Origin: Budorcas taxicolor
Taxonomy: Eukaryota; Chordata; Mammalia; Artiodactyla; Bovidae
Direction of reading: 5' to 3'
Length of the DNA stretch: 64,000 nt
Assembly (NCBI RefSeq): GCF_023091745.1
Contig: NC_068910.1
Coordinates: 47,355,272 to 47,419,271 of the forward strand
In this document: one piece after another, positions 35,698-46,474 of the stretch
Numbering within the stretch: the first letter of the stretch is position 1
Layout: every line of letters begins with the position of its first letter
Position numbers and translations under genes: made by a program
Notes under the pieces: generated by a model
Told to the model about the DNA's origin: nothing
Databases searched by the model: none
Seen by the model: only the letters and a program-made list of their open reading frames with translations

Positions 35698-35902
35698 GGG
35701 ATTCCCTTGTGTTAGATGGTGAAAAATCCACCTGCAATTCAGGAAACCCAGGTTCCATCCCTAGGTCAGGAAGATTCCCCTGGAGAAGGGAATGGCAACC
35801 CACTCCAGGATTCCTGCCTGGGAAATCCCACAGACCAGGGAGCCTGGTGGGCTATAGTCCGTGGGGTTACAAAGAGTCAGACACGACTGAGCGGCTGACA
35901 CT
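35698..35902 (+). mobile_element. Bov-tA SINE
   Basis: GGGATTCCCTTGTGTTAGAT head (diverged), intact BovA body and GACACGACTGAGCGGCTGAC end. Confidence 0.9.
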
Positions 35903-35913
35903 ACCACTGATGT

Positions 35914-36050
35914 GTGCCATGTGTGCTAAGTCGTGTCAGTCATGTCCCACTCTTCGCGATTCCATGGACTGTTGCCCACCAGGTTCCCTTGTCCATGAGA
36001 TTCTCTAGGCAAGAATCCTGGAGTGGGTGGCCATGCCCTTCTCCAGGGGC
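35914..36050 (-). mobile_element. Bov-tA/BovA SINE, head missing
   Basis: Antisense BovA body (GTCGTGTCAGTCATGTCCCA to GCCATGCCCTTCTCCAGGGG), tail-to-tail with the plus-strand copy 12 bp away, forming an inverted repeat. Confidence 0.87.
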
Positions 36051-36282
36051 TGCAAGGGCTGGATTTAAGTAGGCCAATAGCATCATCTATTGGCCAAATG
36101 CAGGTACTGCAGCTACTATTCTTTTCCAACTTTACAAAAGGTATCCCTGCCACACTGTAACAGAGAATTAGAGAGTGAAAAGCAGCGCTGTCTTCAGAGA
36201 ATTACATTAACACCTGATTGTCTCCAAATACACTAGTTGAGGAGAGTGACACATGGAGTGACAGGGATGTAGCTTGCGGAGG

Positions 36283-37120
36283 ATGCCATCGTATATATAT
36301 TTATCACATCTTCTTTACCCTGTCTGGAGAGGGAAATGGCAACCCGCTGCAGTATTCTTGCTTGGGAAATCCCACGGACAGAGGAGCCTGGCGGGCGACA
36401 GTCCATGAGGTTGCAAAGAGTCGGACTCCACTTAGCGACTAAAAAGCAGCAGCTTTGTTCGTTCATCTATTGACGAACACTTAGAGTGCTTCCCTATCTT
36501 GGCTGTTGTAAACTAAGCTGCAGCAAACATAGGTGTGCATATATCTTTTCAAATTAGTATTTTCATTTTCTTTGGATAAATATCCAGGAGTGAAATTGCT
36601 AGATTGAATGGTAGCTCTATTTTTAATTTTTTGAGGAAACTGCATACTGTTTTCCATAGTGCCTGTACAAATTTACATTCCCACAGTGTATGAGGGTTCC
36701 CTTTTGTCCATACCCTCTCCAACACTGTTATTTCTTGTCTTTATGATAATAGCCATTCTAACAGGTATGAGGTGATATCCCATTGTGATTTTGATTTGCA
36801 TTTCCCTGATAATTAGTGGTGCTAAACATCTTCGCATGTGTCTGTTGACCATCTCTAGGTCTTTGGGAAAATATCTAGATCCTCTGCCCATTTCACAAAT
36901 TCCATTGTTTGTTTTTGCTATTAAGTTGTTTAAATTCTTAACATATTTTGGATATTAACTGCTTATTTGATATATGATTTGCAAATATCTTCTCTCACTC
37001 AGTAGGTTGCCTTTTCATTTTGTAGATGGCTTTCTTTTCTGCACAGAAGCTTTTTAATTTGATGTAGTCCCACTTGTTTATATTCACTTTTGTTGCCTTT
37101 GCTTTTGGGGACAGATCCAA
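36283..37120 (-). mobile_element. Old L1M ORF2/3' fragment, interrupted by a SINE
   Basis: Antisense L1 ORF2: TCTTGGCTGTTGTAAACTAA, TTTCCATAGTGCCTGTACAA, TAACAGGTATGAGGTGATAT, TTTGATTTGCATTTCCCTGA. A SINE fragment at 36322-36450 splits it. Confidence 0.8.
36322..36450 (+). mobile_element. BovA-type SINE fragment in L1M
   Basis: GGAAATGGCAACCCGCTGCA, GACAGAGGAGCCTGGCGGGC, GCAAAGAGTCGGACTCCACT, with AGCAGCAGC at its end as in BOVA2. It lacks the tRNA head. Confidence 0.87.
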
Positions 37121-37530
37121 AAATTCTGTGAGTCTGTTTCTGTTTCATAAATAGATTTATTTGCATTGTATTTTAGATTCCATGTATAAGTGATATCAAA
37201 TGGTGTTTTTCTCTGACTTCGCTTAGTATGATCATCTCCATCCATGTTGCTGCAAATGGCATTATTTCATTCCTTTTATAACCAGCTAATATTCCATTGT
37301 GTATGTTAACCATCACATCTTTATCCACTAATCTGCTGATGGATGTGTGGGTTGTTTCCATGTCTTGGCTGTTGTAAATAGTGCTGCTATGAACTTAGAG
37401 GTGCGTGTATCTTTTTGAATTAGTTTTGTCTGGATATTTGCCCCGGAGTGGGATTGCTGGATCATATGGCAACCCTAGTTTTAGCTTTTTGAGGAACCTC
37501 CATACTATTTTTCATAGTGGCTGCATGGTG
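37121..37530 (-). mobile_element. L1 ORF2/3' UTR fragment
   Basis: A second antisense L1 piece: GTGAGTCTGTTTCTGTTTCA, CATCTCCATCCATGTTGCTG, GAACCTCCATACTATTTTTC. It overlaps in element coordinates with the L1M piece to its left, so it is a separate insertion. Confidence 0.8.
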
Positions 37531-37546
37531 AGCTCTGTTTATTACA

Positions 37547-37605
37547 ATATTCACTTTATTGCTGTGGGCTGGAACAGAACCACAATATCTCTGGAGGTAT
37601 GCCTG
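37547..37605. mobile_element. Tigger-type DNA transposon end
   Basis: TATTCACTTTATTGCTGTGG and GGAGGTATGCCTGCA match a TcMar-Tigger terminal inverted repeat. Only about 60 bp is left. Confidence 0.58.
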
Positions 37606-37656
37606 CATTTGAAAGATGGGAAATATTAGGGGATATTTGTATCTGATGAAAAGGAT

Positions 37657-38164
37657 ACAGTTGGGTGGTACATATTTACAATGGAATATTACTCAGGCAT
37701 TAAAAGGGACACATTTGAGTCAGTTCTAATGAGGTCGATGAATCTAGAGCCTATTATACAGAATGAAGTAAGTCAGAAAGAGGAAAACAAATATCACATA
37801 TTAATGCATCTCTATGGAATCTAGAAACATGGCACTGATGAACATATTTGCAGGGCAGGAATAGAGAGGCAGACAGAGAGAACAGACTTGTGAACACAGT
37901 TGGGGAAGGAGACAGTGGGATAAATTGAGAGAGCAGCATGGAAATTTAATTGCCATGTATAAAATAGCCAGTGGGAATTTGCTGTATGATGTGGGATGGG
38001 GTGGGAGGTGGGAGGGAGGTTCAAGAGAGAGGGGACATACATATGCCTGTGGCTGATTCATGTCGATGTGTGGCAGAAACCAACACAATATTTTAAAGCA
38101 ATTATCCTCCTCCAATTAAAAATAAACATTTTGTTTTAAAAGCAAAAAAAAAAAAAAAGAGAGA
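37657..38164 (+). mobile_element. L1, 5'-truncated, with A tail
   Basis: TGGAATATTACTCAGGCATT, 3' UTR GGTGGGAGGTGGGAGGGAGG, AACCAACACAATATTTTAAA and a long A tail. GAAAAGGAT at 37648-37656 and 38165-38173 is a probable 9-bp target duplication. Confidence 0.9.
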
Positions 38165-38173
38165 GAAAAGGAT

Positions 38174-39242
38174 CAAGTAGGGAGGGAGAAATTGATGGTT
38201 CAGAAAAAGGAGGGTAATGGCAGTGATAATTCATTGAGAAGAGGATGCAAATTGAGGGCTTAGTTTTAATGGGAGCAAGTACCCTTCATCCATTACAAAC
38301 GGAAAAGAAGACAGAGTGTACACCATTGCCTTAGATGAGAAAATTTGAAGATGGAAAAATGCAGGAGCTTCAAACACCTCAGTGAAGGACGAGGCAAAGC
38401 CTTCAACTGTGTAAGATGGAGGGTGCGGATGAAGGGACAGGGCGCGGAACCACTGTTTCCCTCCCACCACTGCCAGCTGTCCTGTGTAGGTACGGAGCCA
38501 CGAGGGGAGTTTAATAAGCGTAGCATTTTGACACATGAGTACAAAGGAAGGAGACAAGATCAAAGTATACAAGGGTATTTGCAAGGAGATAATTATAATG
38601 GTAAGCCAGGGAAGCTATCCTGCGTCATGAAGTCTGTGAGAATTACATGAGCGGATGTACAAAAGGTACTCAGAACTCTAGGTTACAAGTGTTGAAAAGA
38701 GGTTGGCCATTTTTTACTTTTGTTGCAAGGGAAGTGAGAGAATGAGGGACAATGCTTGGTTAAAATGTGGAAGTGTCGAAGGATTTTTTGTTAGAGATGG
38801 TACATTTTCTGAAGTTATACCTCCCAACACCTCCCTGGGGAGATTCTCTGGTCAGATGCCCTCTTGTGATGCCATCCTCAACTCACCTAGAATCAAATCC
38901 CTGAACAATTTCCAGGCTACCAATGAGCTCCCATTAGGCTTCCCTCACTTGTGAAGGTGAGATCTGCCAGAGGCTCTCCAAGCGAACATATTACTAATGG
39001 CTGATCTACCAAGTGAGTCGTGTTCCGGGTTCTTTAGGCCTAAGGCAGTGGCATCATTGAGGATGTCAGGGCTTTAAGGGAGCCCAGTCACTACTTTTCC
39101 CAGAGAAAGGTTGCTAGTGTTCAAGAGGCCCTCTAAGTGGGTGTGACTCCAGTGGCCAGAGAGTCACACTTACCTGTGTGTTGGTCCAAGACAGAGGTTT
39201 AAACTGAGGGCACTATGTATTTATGGCATGTGTGCTTGTGTA
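38174..39242. other. No assigned feature
   Basis: About 1 kb unassigned. Frames of 101-117 codons on opposite strands at 38231-38650 overlap each other and have no domain. Confidence 0.45.
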
Positions 39243-40310
39243 AAGTAGATGTAATGGTCATCTGAGTTAAATTCACCCCTTCCAGTCCATTTTAGTTCAC
39301 TGATTCCTAAAATGTCGATGTTCACTCTTGCCATCTCCTGTGTGACCACTTCCAATTTGCCTTGACTCATGGACCTAACCCTGGAGAAGGAAAATGGCAA
39401 CCCACTCCAGTACTCTTGCCTGGAAAATTCCATGGATGAAGGAGCCTGGTAGGCTACAGTCCATGGGATCGCAAAGAGTTGGACACGACTGAGCAACTTC
39501 ACTTAGCTTCACTTTCACTCTTGCCATCTCCTGTTTGACCACTTCTAATTTGCCTTGATTCATGGACCTAGCATTCCAGGTTCCTATGCAGTATTGGTGT
39601 TTACAGCATTAGACTTTACTTCCATCACCAGTCACATCCATAACTGGGTGTTGCTTCTGCTTTGGCTCTGTCTCTTCTTTCTCCACTGATCTCCAGTAGC
39701 ATATTGGGCACCTACCCACCTGGGGAGTTCCTCTTTCAGTATCCTATCTTTTTGCCTTTTCATACTGTTAGTGGGGTTCTCAAGGCAAGAATACTGAAGT
39801 GGTTTGCCATTCCCTTCTCCAGTTTTGTCAGAACTCTCCACCACGACCCGTCTGTCTTGGGTGGCCCTATACGGCATGGCTCATAGTTACATTGAGCTAG
39901 ACAAGGCTGTGGTCCATGTGATCAGGTTGGTTAGTTTTCTGTGATTGTGGTTTTCATTCTGTCTGCCCTCTGATGGAGAAGGATAAGAGGCTTATGGAAG
40001 CTTCCTGATGGGAGAGACTGACTGAGGGGGAAACTGGGTCTTGTTTTAATGGTTGGGGCCATGCTCAGTAAATCTTTAGTCTGATTTTCTGTTGATGGGC
40101 AAGACTGTGTTCCCTCCCTGTTGTTTGACCTGAGGCCAAACTGTTGTGGAGGTGATGAAGATAACGGTGACCTCCTTCAAAAGGTCCCACGCACGCACTG
40201 CACTCAGTGCCCCCGACCCTGCAGCAGGCCACCGCGGACCCACGCCTCTGCTGGAGACTCCTGCGTGCTCACAAGCAAGTCTGGGTCAGTCTCTTGTGTG
40301 TGTAAAACTC
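39243..40310 (-). mobile_element. BovB 5' region (5' UTR and endonuclease start), lacking the 3' end
   Basis: Minus strand: 5' UTR at right (TTTGACCTGAGGCCAAACTG, CCTGCAGCAGGCCACCGCGG), then the start of the endonuclease domain at left (NIDILGISELKWTG, GEFNSDDHYIY). LINE copies are usually 5'-truncated, so a copy with only the 5' third is unusual. A SINE fragment at 39380-39513 interrupts it between two copies of a 59-bp segment. Confidence 0.88.
39380..39513 (+). mobile_element. BovA-type SINE fragment inside BovB
   Basis: CCTGGAGAAGGAAAATGGCA, GTACTCTTGCCTGGAAAATT and GACACGACTGAGCAACTTCA: a BOVA2-like monomer without head or A tail, flanked by 39321-39379 and 39514-39572, which match at 55 of 59 positions. 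Confidence 0.85.
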
Positions 40311-40753
40311 CAGATTGTTTCCCAACGGGTGACAATTTAGCAGAAGCCTTGGTTGTTTTCTAGCTTAATCATCCATTCTCTGGAGGCTATAAACAGATGT
40401 CTCTGTTTACATTTGAATTAAATTCCTTCTATTAACACTGGGATAGATAATAGGTGAGGTGGCTTTATACATCCCCAGGGCAAGACTATGAAAGCATTTT
40501 CTTATCTCTCCCAGGTAAAAGCAAACCAAAATATATTTCTATGGATTGCAATGATAAAAGATTGTTGGCTAGATCAATTTTTGCATAACATTTGAGGGAT
40601 GACAAAATTAAACCTATTAGCTGATGCTTTAGTGATGCCTGCAACAACTTAAAGCTTCTGTAATTTACAAACCGTCAAGAGTAAACAAGTTTTTTAAGTG
40701 GCCACAAGGGGGTGGTAAAGGACTGCATACTTGCTCTTACTATCTTCCTCTTT
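40311..40753. other. No assigned feature
   Basis: AT-rich unassigned sequence between two BovB pieces. Confidence 0.45.
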
Positions 40754-41685
40754 CAGTTCAGTTCAGTTCAGTGACTCAGTTGTGTCCAGCTCTTTGTGAC
40801 CCTATGGACTGCAGCACGCCAGGCCTCCCTGTCCATCACCAACTCCCGGAGTTTACCCAAATTCATGTCCATCGGTGATGCCATCCAACTATCTCATCCT
40901 CTGTTGTCCCCTTCTTCTCCTGCCTTCAATCTTTCCCAGCATCAGGGTTTTTCCCAGTGAGTCAGTTCTTTGCATCAGGTGGCCAAAGTATTGGAGTTTC
41001 AGCTTCAGCATCAGTCTTTCCAGTGAATATTCAGGACTGATTTCCTTTAGGATGGACTAGTTTGATCTTGCAGTCCAAGGGACTCTCAAGTCTTCTCCAA
41101 CACCACAGTTCAAAATCATCAATTCGTCAGCACTCAGCTTTCTTTATAGTCCACCTCTTACATCCATACATGACTACAGGAAAAACCAAAGCTTTGACTA
41201 GACAGACCTTTGTTGGCAAAGTAATGTCTCTGCTTTTTAACATGCTAAGTTGGTCATAGCTTTTCTTCCAAGGGGCAAGTAATTTCATGGCTGCAGTCAT
41301 CATCTGCAGTGATTTTGGAGGCCCCTCAAAATAAAGTCTGTCATTGTTTCCACTGTTTCCCATCTATTTGCCATGAAGTGATGGGACCGGATGCCGTGAT
41401 CTTTGTTTTCTGCATGTTGAGCTTTAAGCCAACGTTTTCATTCTCCTCTTTCACTTTCATCAAGAGGCTTTTTAGCTCTTCTTCGCTTTCTGCTATAAGT
41501 GTGGTGTCATCTGCATGTCTGAGGTTATTGATATTTCTCCCGGCAATCTTGATTCCAGTTTGGGCTTCTTCCAGCCCAGCGTTTCTCATGATGTACTCTG
41601 CATAGCAGTTAAATAAGCAGGGTGACAGCATACAGCCTTGACGTACTCCTTTCCCAGTTTGGAACCAGTCTGTTGCTCCATGTCC
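40754..41685 (-). mobile_element. BovB LINE, 5'-truncated (RT to 3' end)
   Basis: 3' end with CAGTT repeats at left; minus-strand frame with INNLRHADDTTLIAESEEEL, so the YADD motif reads HADD. Small deletions near 41080 and 41250 break the frame. Confidence 0.95.
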
Positions 41686-41889
41686 TTACTTACATAAAAT
41701 CATTCCCTTGGTGCCCTATGGTGTTTCATTTCAACAGTCTTAATCCATTGAGTAGGCTGCTAGTGGTTCTCGTGGCTCTGAGTACCAGGTTAATGTTTCC
41801 TGCACTTTAACAAGTTAACAGCAGCTGGGCACTTGGAGTAGACGTCAGTGGCCAGGGAGTGGATGGCCCTTTCCCTGCTTCAAGGGTTA

Positions 41890-42018
41890 GGTGTGTGCTC
41901 AGTTGCATTCAGCTCGACTCTCTGCGACCCCAGGGACTGTAACCCACCAGGCTCCTCGGTCCATGGGATTTCCCAGGCAAGAATGCTTGAGTGGGTTGCC
42001 ATTTCCTACTCCAGGGAA
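41890..42018 (-). mobile_element. BovA-type SINE fragment
   Basis: GTGTGTGCTCAGTTGCATTC, CCACCAGGCTCCTCGGTCCA and GAGTGGGTTGCCATTTCCTA; antisense body without the head. Confidence 0.85.
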
Positions 42019-42365
42019 ATCGACCCAGAATCCCTCAAGAGATTATACCATTCTTTAAATCCTTGGTGATGTTTTCCCCATGGAATCAGTCATGGGTGAT
42101 GTGGATTAAAGTACTTTCTGATGTATCTCCACTCTCCAGACTGTATGCGGTTCCCTGCCCAGTAACTGAGGAGGTGGGCCTGGGGTCCTGATAATGGATG
42201 AAAGACACATGGAGACAAACATAGTGGTTACAGCTAGCTTCCTTCCGGACCATCCTGTAGGCCCAGAGACCTTCCAGGCTAGAGTGGAGGGCTGCAGCAG
42301 AAGCCCAGCTTGGAGGGCCAAGATTACTTAGATTTCTAGGAGGGGAATTTAGCTTTGAACTTTAG
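42019..42365. other. No assigned feature
   Basis: Unassigned sequence between SINEs. Confidence 0.4.
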
Positions 42366-42378
42366 TCCCCTTTGTGCA

Positions 42379-42542
42379 AGGCTTCCCTGGTGGCTCAGAT
42401 GGTGAAGTGTCTGCCTTCAATGCAGGAGACTCAGGTTCAATTCCTGGGTCGGGAAGATCCTCTGAAGAAGGAAATGGCAACCCACTCCAGCACTCTTGCC
42501 TGGGTCACAGTCGGACACGACTGAGCGACTTCACTTTCACTT
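42379..42542 (+). mobile_element. Bov-tA SINE with perfect 13-bp target duplication
   Basis: Good head (GGCTTCCCTGGTGGCTCAGA) and CpG-rich end (GTCGGACACGACTGAGCGAC), internally shortened. TCCCCTTTGTGCA occurs exactly at 42366-42378 and 42543-42555, indicating a relatively recent insertion. Confidence 0.94.
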
Positions 42543-42793
42543 TCCCCTTTGTGCACTGAATGAATGGTGTTTATCTCTGTGTAATTGTTTTTTGCATAAA
42601 AAGAAGTCTGCAGGCTGTTCACTGGTGTGAGATGAAAGCACCAGATTCGGATCCTGCCCTCAGTTCACAGATCTACTGCTCCCCCTGCTAGATTCAGAAT
42701 CAGGCTGATGAGCTAACAGGCCACCTCACACTGGCATCCTCACTGCCAGTGCCCAGTTTAAATTGCCCTTTAAGTTCTCCACAAGGACAGAGA

Positions 42794-42968
42794 GGGCTTC
42801 CCTTGTGGCTCAGTGGTAAAGAACCTGCCTGCCGATGCAGGAGACGTGGGTTTGATCCCTGGGTCAGGAAGAGCTCCTGGAGAAGGAAATGGCAAACCAC
42901 TCAAAGGAGCCGGGCGGGCTACAGACCATGGGGTCACAAGAGTTGGATGACTTAAGTGACTAAACAGT
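42794..42968 (+). mobile_element. Bov-tA SINE, internally deleted
   Basis: GGGCTTCCCTTGTGGCTCAG head, GGAGAAGGAAATGGCAAACC, then a jump to GGAGCCGGGCGGGCTACAGA, so about 30 bp of body is missing. Confidence 0.87.
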
Positions 42969-44819
42969 AGACCAGAGAACCCCACAGGCCACCTGTCATC
43001 TGACACAACATGCCTGGATTGGGAACATCCAGGGATGGCGTGGTGTTCCCTCCTCTGCTGGCACTCGTGCCCCCATGAATGGTTTTCCAGGAGTGAAGAA
43101 ATACGGCCATTCCTCCGGCTTAGGGCTTTTCTTTTTCCAAGCTTCCACTATCCAGATGAAAAGGGAGTTAAATGCCCACATAGCCATGTGAAAGGAGCCA
43201 TCAGTACTGAAGGCACCTTTACATGGGTTTACTCCTGCTTGACTCACTAGCCGATTCACTTGGCCCCCGTGATCCCAGACAGGCACAATGTGGCTTGTCA
43301 AGCAAGGGCAGCTGGTTGCTGTCCACTGCGAGTGAGAATTTTCTTAGGTTTTAGATACAGCAGGGCCTTGCCTGCCTCATTTCCTTCCCACGCCCAATTC
43401 TGCTTGGTGTGGGGAAACCTCACAGGCCCACTGAACAAGTCTGTGTAGGCAATCTAATGAGCTTGATTCTGCCTAAGCCCTAACTGCCCATTCCTTTCGC
43501 TGGAGCCCAGCTGGCGACAGAAGGCACACAGACGGCTGTTACCATTCTGTGCGTCTCAAGTTATTTTGGTTAAGTGTATCTGATCGGGACTAGGACTGTT
43601 CCTTCCCTAAGTTGAGAGCCACCCTCTTTCTAGGGTGGTTCAGAGAACAAACAGCTCTTGAGTTCCTAAACTCAAGGGGGCACCCCCAACCCCCAGGTTT
43701 TCCTCTGCCTCCTGTGGGGCCAGGATCGAATGGCAGAGGGCATTGTTGCTATAGCAGCAGTCTACTCAGGCTGTGCCTCAATCAACCAAAGGTCAATTTC
43801 CCATTGGCTTCACCGAAACCTCTACCGAGCGTAGAGGTTCAGGGACAAGTCTATTAGTCCTCTACTCTCGATAGTTCAAAGTACAGACCACTAAAAATCT
43901 ACAGATCACAACCTTCCCACAGAGGCACAAGGAGATACCACTTGGCTTGGTATTTTAGCTGCGTAGCCACGACTGTAGGACGTACTCTCCCACCTGTTCC
44001 ACAATACCACCTCGTCGCTTTTGCAGACAAGCGTTGCAGCCCTTGAAGCAGACAACACCGAGCTTTGCTCTTAGGTATCTCTAAGGCTCCCTGTGGGACA
44101 GCTTCCCCACTTCAGGTGACTTTGACTGCTTTCAGTAAAATTGTAGACATGTGTAGCTATTCTGTTGTATTGCTCAAAGACAAGGGTACATGATACTGTT
44201 CTTGCTCTAAGGATGAGGACTGCCCTATAGGTGACAAGTGCAAGCATGTATCTGGGGCTCACAGGCCAGAGGATCAGGCCAAGAGCTTATTTCTGGGGAA
44301 CAGTTTAACAAGCCTTCCCTGATCCGCCTATGTTCCTGTTCCATCTCAACAGACAGTTCTTTTCCCTGCACCGCCTCAGACCTCCCTAGATGAAGCAACA
44401 CTTCAGTGTGTTAATGTGTCTACTGTATTTTCTGTTCCCCCAGCACCTCTCAATGTGAGATGGAATGGTTATGTTACAGGTAGAAAAGAGAAGATTTCTC
44501 AAATTAGAAGATTCTCCATGCCTCTGACCTTCCTGGTCAAATTGCTGTTTTTCAGGAATGAGCTTACCAAGTTTGGCACCGTTTCCTGGTGTACTTACTT
44601 CTCAATATTCCCAGTCTCTCCTGCTTAGAGGTAGGATGGGGTGAGAAAGTCACAAAACCTATCAAGTATCCTCCAGAGGGAAACTGTGGGGGCTGATTTT
44701 ATTTTCCAAAAGCAGTACCATCAAAACGGGAGCAAGAATTCAGCGGGAATGGAATGCAGTGACATTTTCCACATCATTATCCCATTGCATTTAGCTTAAA
44801 AGCATGCGTCCATCTAACA
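42969..44819. other. Low-repeat unassigned sequence
   Basis: About 1.85 kb without a recognised element, moderate GC. Several 60-100-codon frames are mutually conflicting and have no domain. It may include regulatory DNA downstream of EIF1B, but nothing in the sequence alone shows that. Confidence 0.4.
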
Positions 44820-45115
44820 GTTCCCTCCTTATCTGAGATTTCTCTTTCTGCACTTTGTTACCTGTGGTCCAAAACAAATTTAGATGGAAAATTCTAGGGA
44901 TAAACAACTCATAGGTTTAATACTGGGCACCATCCTGGGCAGCATGAGATGGAATCTCAACCTGCTCCATCTGGGCAAGACCAGATTCATCCCTTTCTCC
45001 AGCATACCCACATAGTATATGCTGTTTACCGGGTTTGATACTGTCTGCAGTTTCAGATATCCACTCAGGGTCTGGAATAGATACTCCTTGGATAAAGGGG
45101 TGACTACTGTAGATG
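44820..45115 (+). mobile_element. TcMar-Tigger-type DNA transposon remnant
   Basis: TGGAAAATTCTAGGGATAAA, CCAGCATACCCACATAGTAT and the end GATAAAGGGGTGACTACTGTA resemble a Tigger/MER44-like element. Subfamily uncertain. Confidence 0.5.
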
Positions 45116-45155
45116 CATTTTTCTGTCTGGGCTAAATGGTTTTAAGGACACAACT

Positions 45156-45349
45156 TGTGAAAGTGTTAGTTGCTCAGTCCTTCAAACTCTTTGCAACTCT
45201 CCGGACTGCCGGCTGGGCTCTCTGTCTGTCGAATTCTCCAGGCAAGAACACTGGAGTGGGTAGCCATTCCCTTCTCCAGGGGATCTTCTTGAAGCCGGGT
45301 CTCCTGCATTGCAGGTGGATTCTTTACCATCTGAGCCACAAGGTAAGCC
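45156..45349 (-). mobile_element. Bov-tA SINE
   Basis: TGTGAAAGTGTTAGTTGCTC end, AGGCAAGAACACTGGAGTGG body, antisense head ending ACCATCTGAGCCACAAGGTA. Confidence 0.9.
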
Positions 45350-46074
45350 TCATATAATTGAGCAAATAATGATGGCTCAATAAAAAAGCAGAATTCTGGA
45401 ACTCAAAGAGGATAAGCAGCAGCAGCCTCCTAAGCAGCAACTGTTAGCTCTCCAATTTCTCACACTGCTCCCAGGCCCCATGCACTGTCGCCTATGGTTC
45501 TTCCTCCTGGTGAAGCAGACACCAAACCAGGACTTAGTGGGAGAATATGACTTCCCTGGTTGGAAGCCCTTGGCTGCCACCCCAACTGTCACTTTCTGGC
45601 ACTCTAGGCAAGTTAACCCCAACCCCAAACAATGTCTTTCTTCCATCTGTAGAGCAGTAGCACCACCCACCCACCCACACTTGCAAGGCAGCACCTCTGA
45701 CTAAATTTATGTCAGGAACCTACTTTATTGTCTGGCAGTTAGAGACAGACTTATGTTGGCATCCCAGTAATATAACCAATAAAAGAACCACAAGAATTCT
45801 ATGTGCTAATAAAGTTCAAACTATGTTTCTTCTCAACAATTTAACAGTACTTTCTGATAAATTCTTGGTTTTGACCGACCTTATATTGTTTCTTATTTTT
45901 AAGTCAGTCAGTAAAGAACAAAAATTACATATAACAAAGGTTCTCCTCTAGCTTTAAAAGCATCTGAAATTAATCAGAAAGAATAAACAAAATGAGAACG
46001 CCAATTATGAAAGACAAACTATAGGTGTACGTTACGTGCCTGGATGTGGGAGCCTAACTGACCACAAAAGGACT
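45350..46074. other. No assigned feature downstream of EIF1B
   Basis: Unassigned sequence between the SINE and the EIF1B poly(A) region. A (CCCA)-rich run lies at 45660-45680. Confidence 0.45.
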
Positions 46075-46429
46075 CATAGATATTTTTTTTTATTGTTAAG
46101 CTGCAACATACATGGTTTAATACAACAAAAAAATTTAATCAAGTGAAAAGTAATAAACTGAATAGACAAATAAACACTCAAAACAAAATCTTTTCCATTG
46201 GAAACATGTTAAGATGAATACGGGGTTTCATTACCATCTTACTGCAATTTTCTTATGTGTTACTAGCCTACATACCCCATGTTTTCTGTAATCATGCAGA
46301 TGTGAATGGAAGCTTGAATGATTAAATAAATGAAAAGTCCATTTACTGCAGAGAATCATTTCACAAGGCAGCCAAACTGGGTCAGAGAACAAAATTATTC
46401 AAGAAATCCTCCACGTGTTCAGGTTCATT
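46075..46429 (-). other. EIF1B: EIF1B 3' untranslated region
   Basis: About 350 nt of AT-rich sequence between the TAA codon and a canonical poly(A) signal, free of SINE/LINE insertions. The exact cleavage site is inferred. Confidence 0.75.
46089..46094 (-). terminator. EIF1B: EIF1B poly(A) signal AATAAA
   Basis: TTTATT on the plus strand reads AATAAA on the minus strand, about 335 nt past the stop codon, with an A-rich stretch just downstream. No other AATAAA in the 3' UTR is as well placed. Confidence 0.8.
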
Positions 46430-46474
46430 TTAGAATCCATGAACCTTAAGCTGTTCCTCCTTGACAATGCCAAC
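46430..46474 (-). CDS. EIF1B: EIF1B coding exon 4 (C-terminus and stop)
   Basis: 45 nt from acceptor TTGCAG to TAA. It encodes VGIVKEEQLKVHGF. The V-G-I-V-K-E-E stretch marks EIF1B, because EIF1 has I-G-L-A-K-D-D at these positions. Confidence 0.97.
   Translation of the reverse strand, partial: VGIVKEEQLKVHGF

Noticed and set aside
37121..38164. Fourth twin-primed L1 (minus piece then plus piece)
   Set aside because: The two pieces overlap extensively in L1 coordinates, a Tigger remnant lies between them, and the plus piece has its own A tail and probable 9-bp duplication, so they are separate insertions.
39243..41685. One interrupted BovB made of the pieces at 39.2 and 40.8 kb
   Set aside because: Both are on the minus strand but the 5' part lies left of the 3' part, the wrong order for one element.
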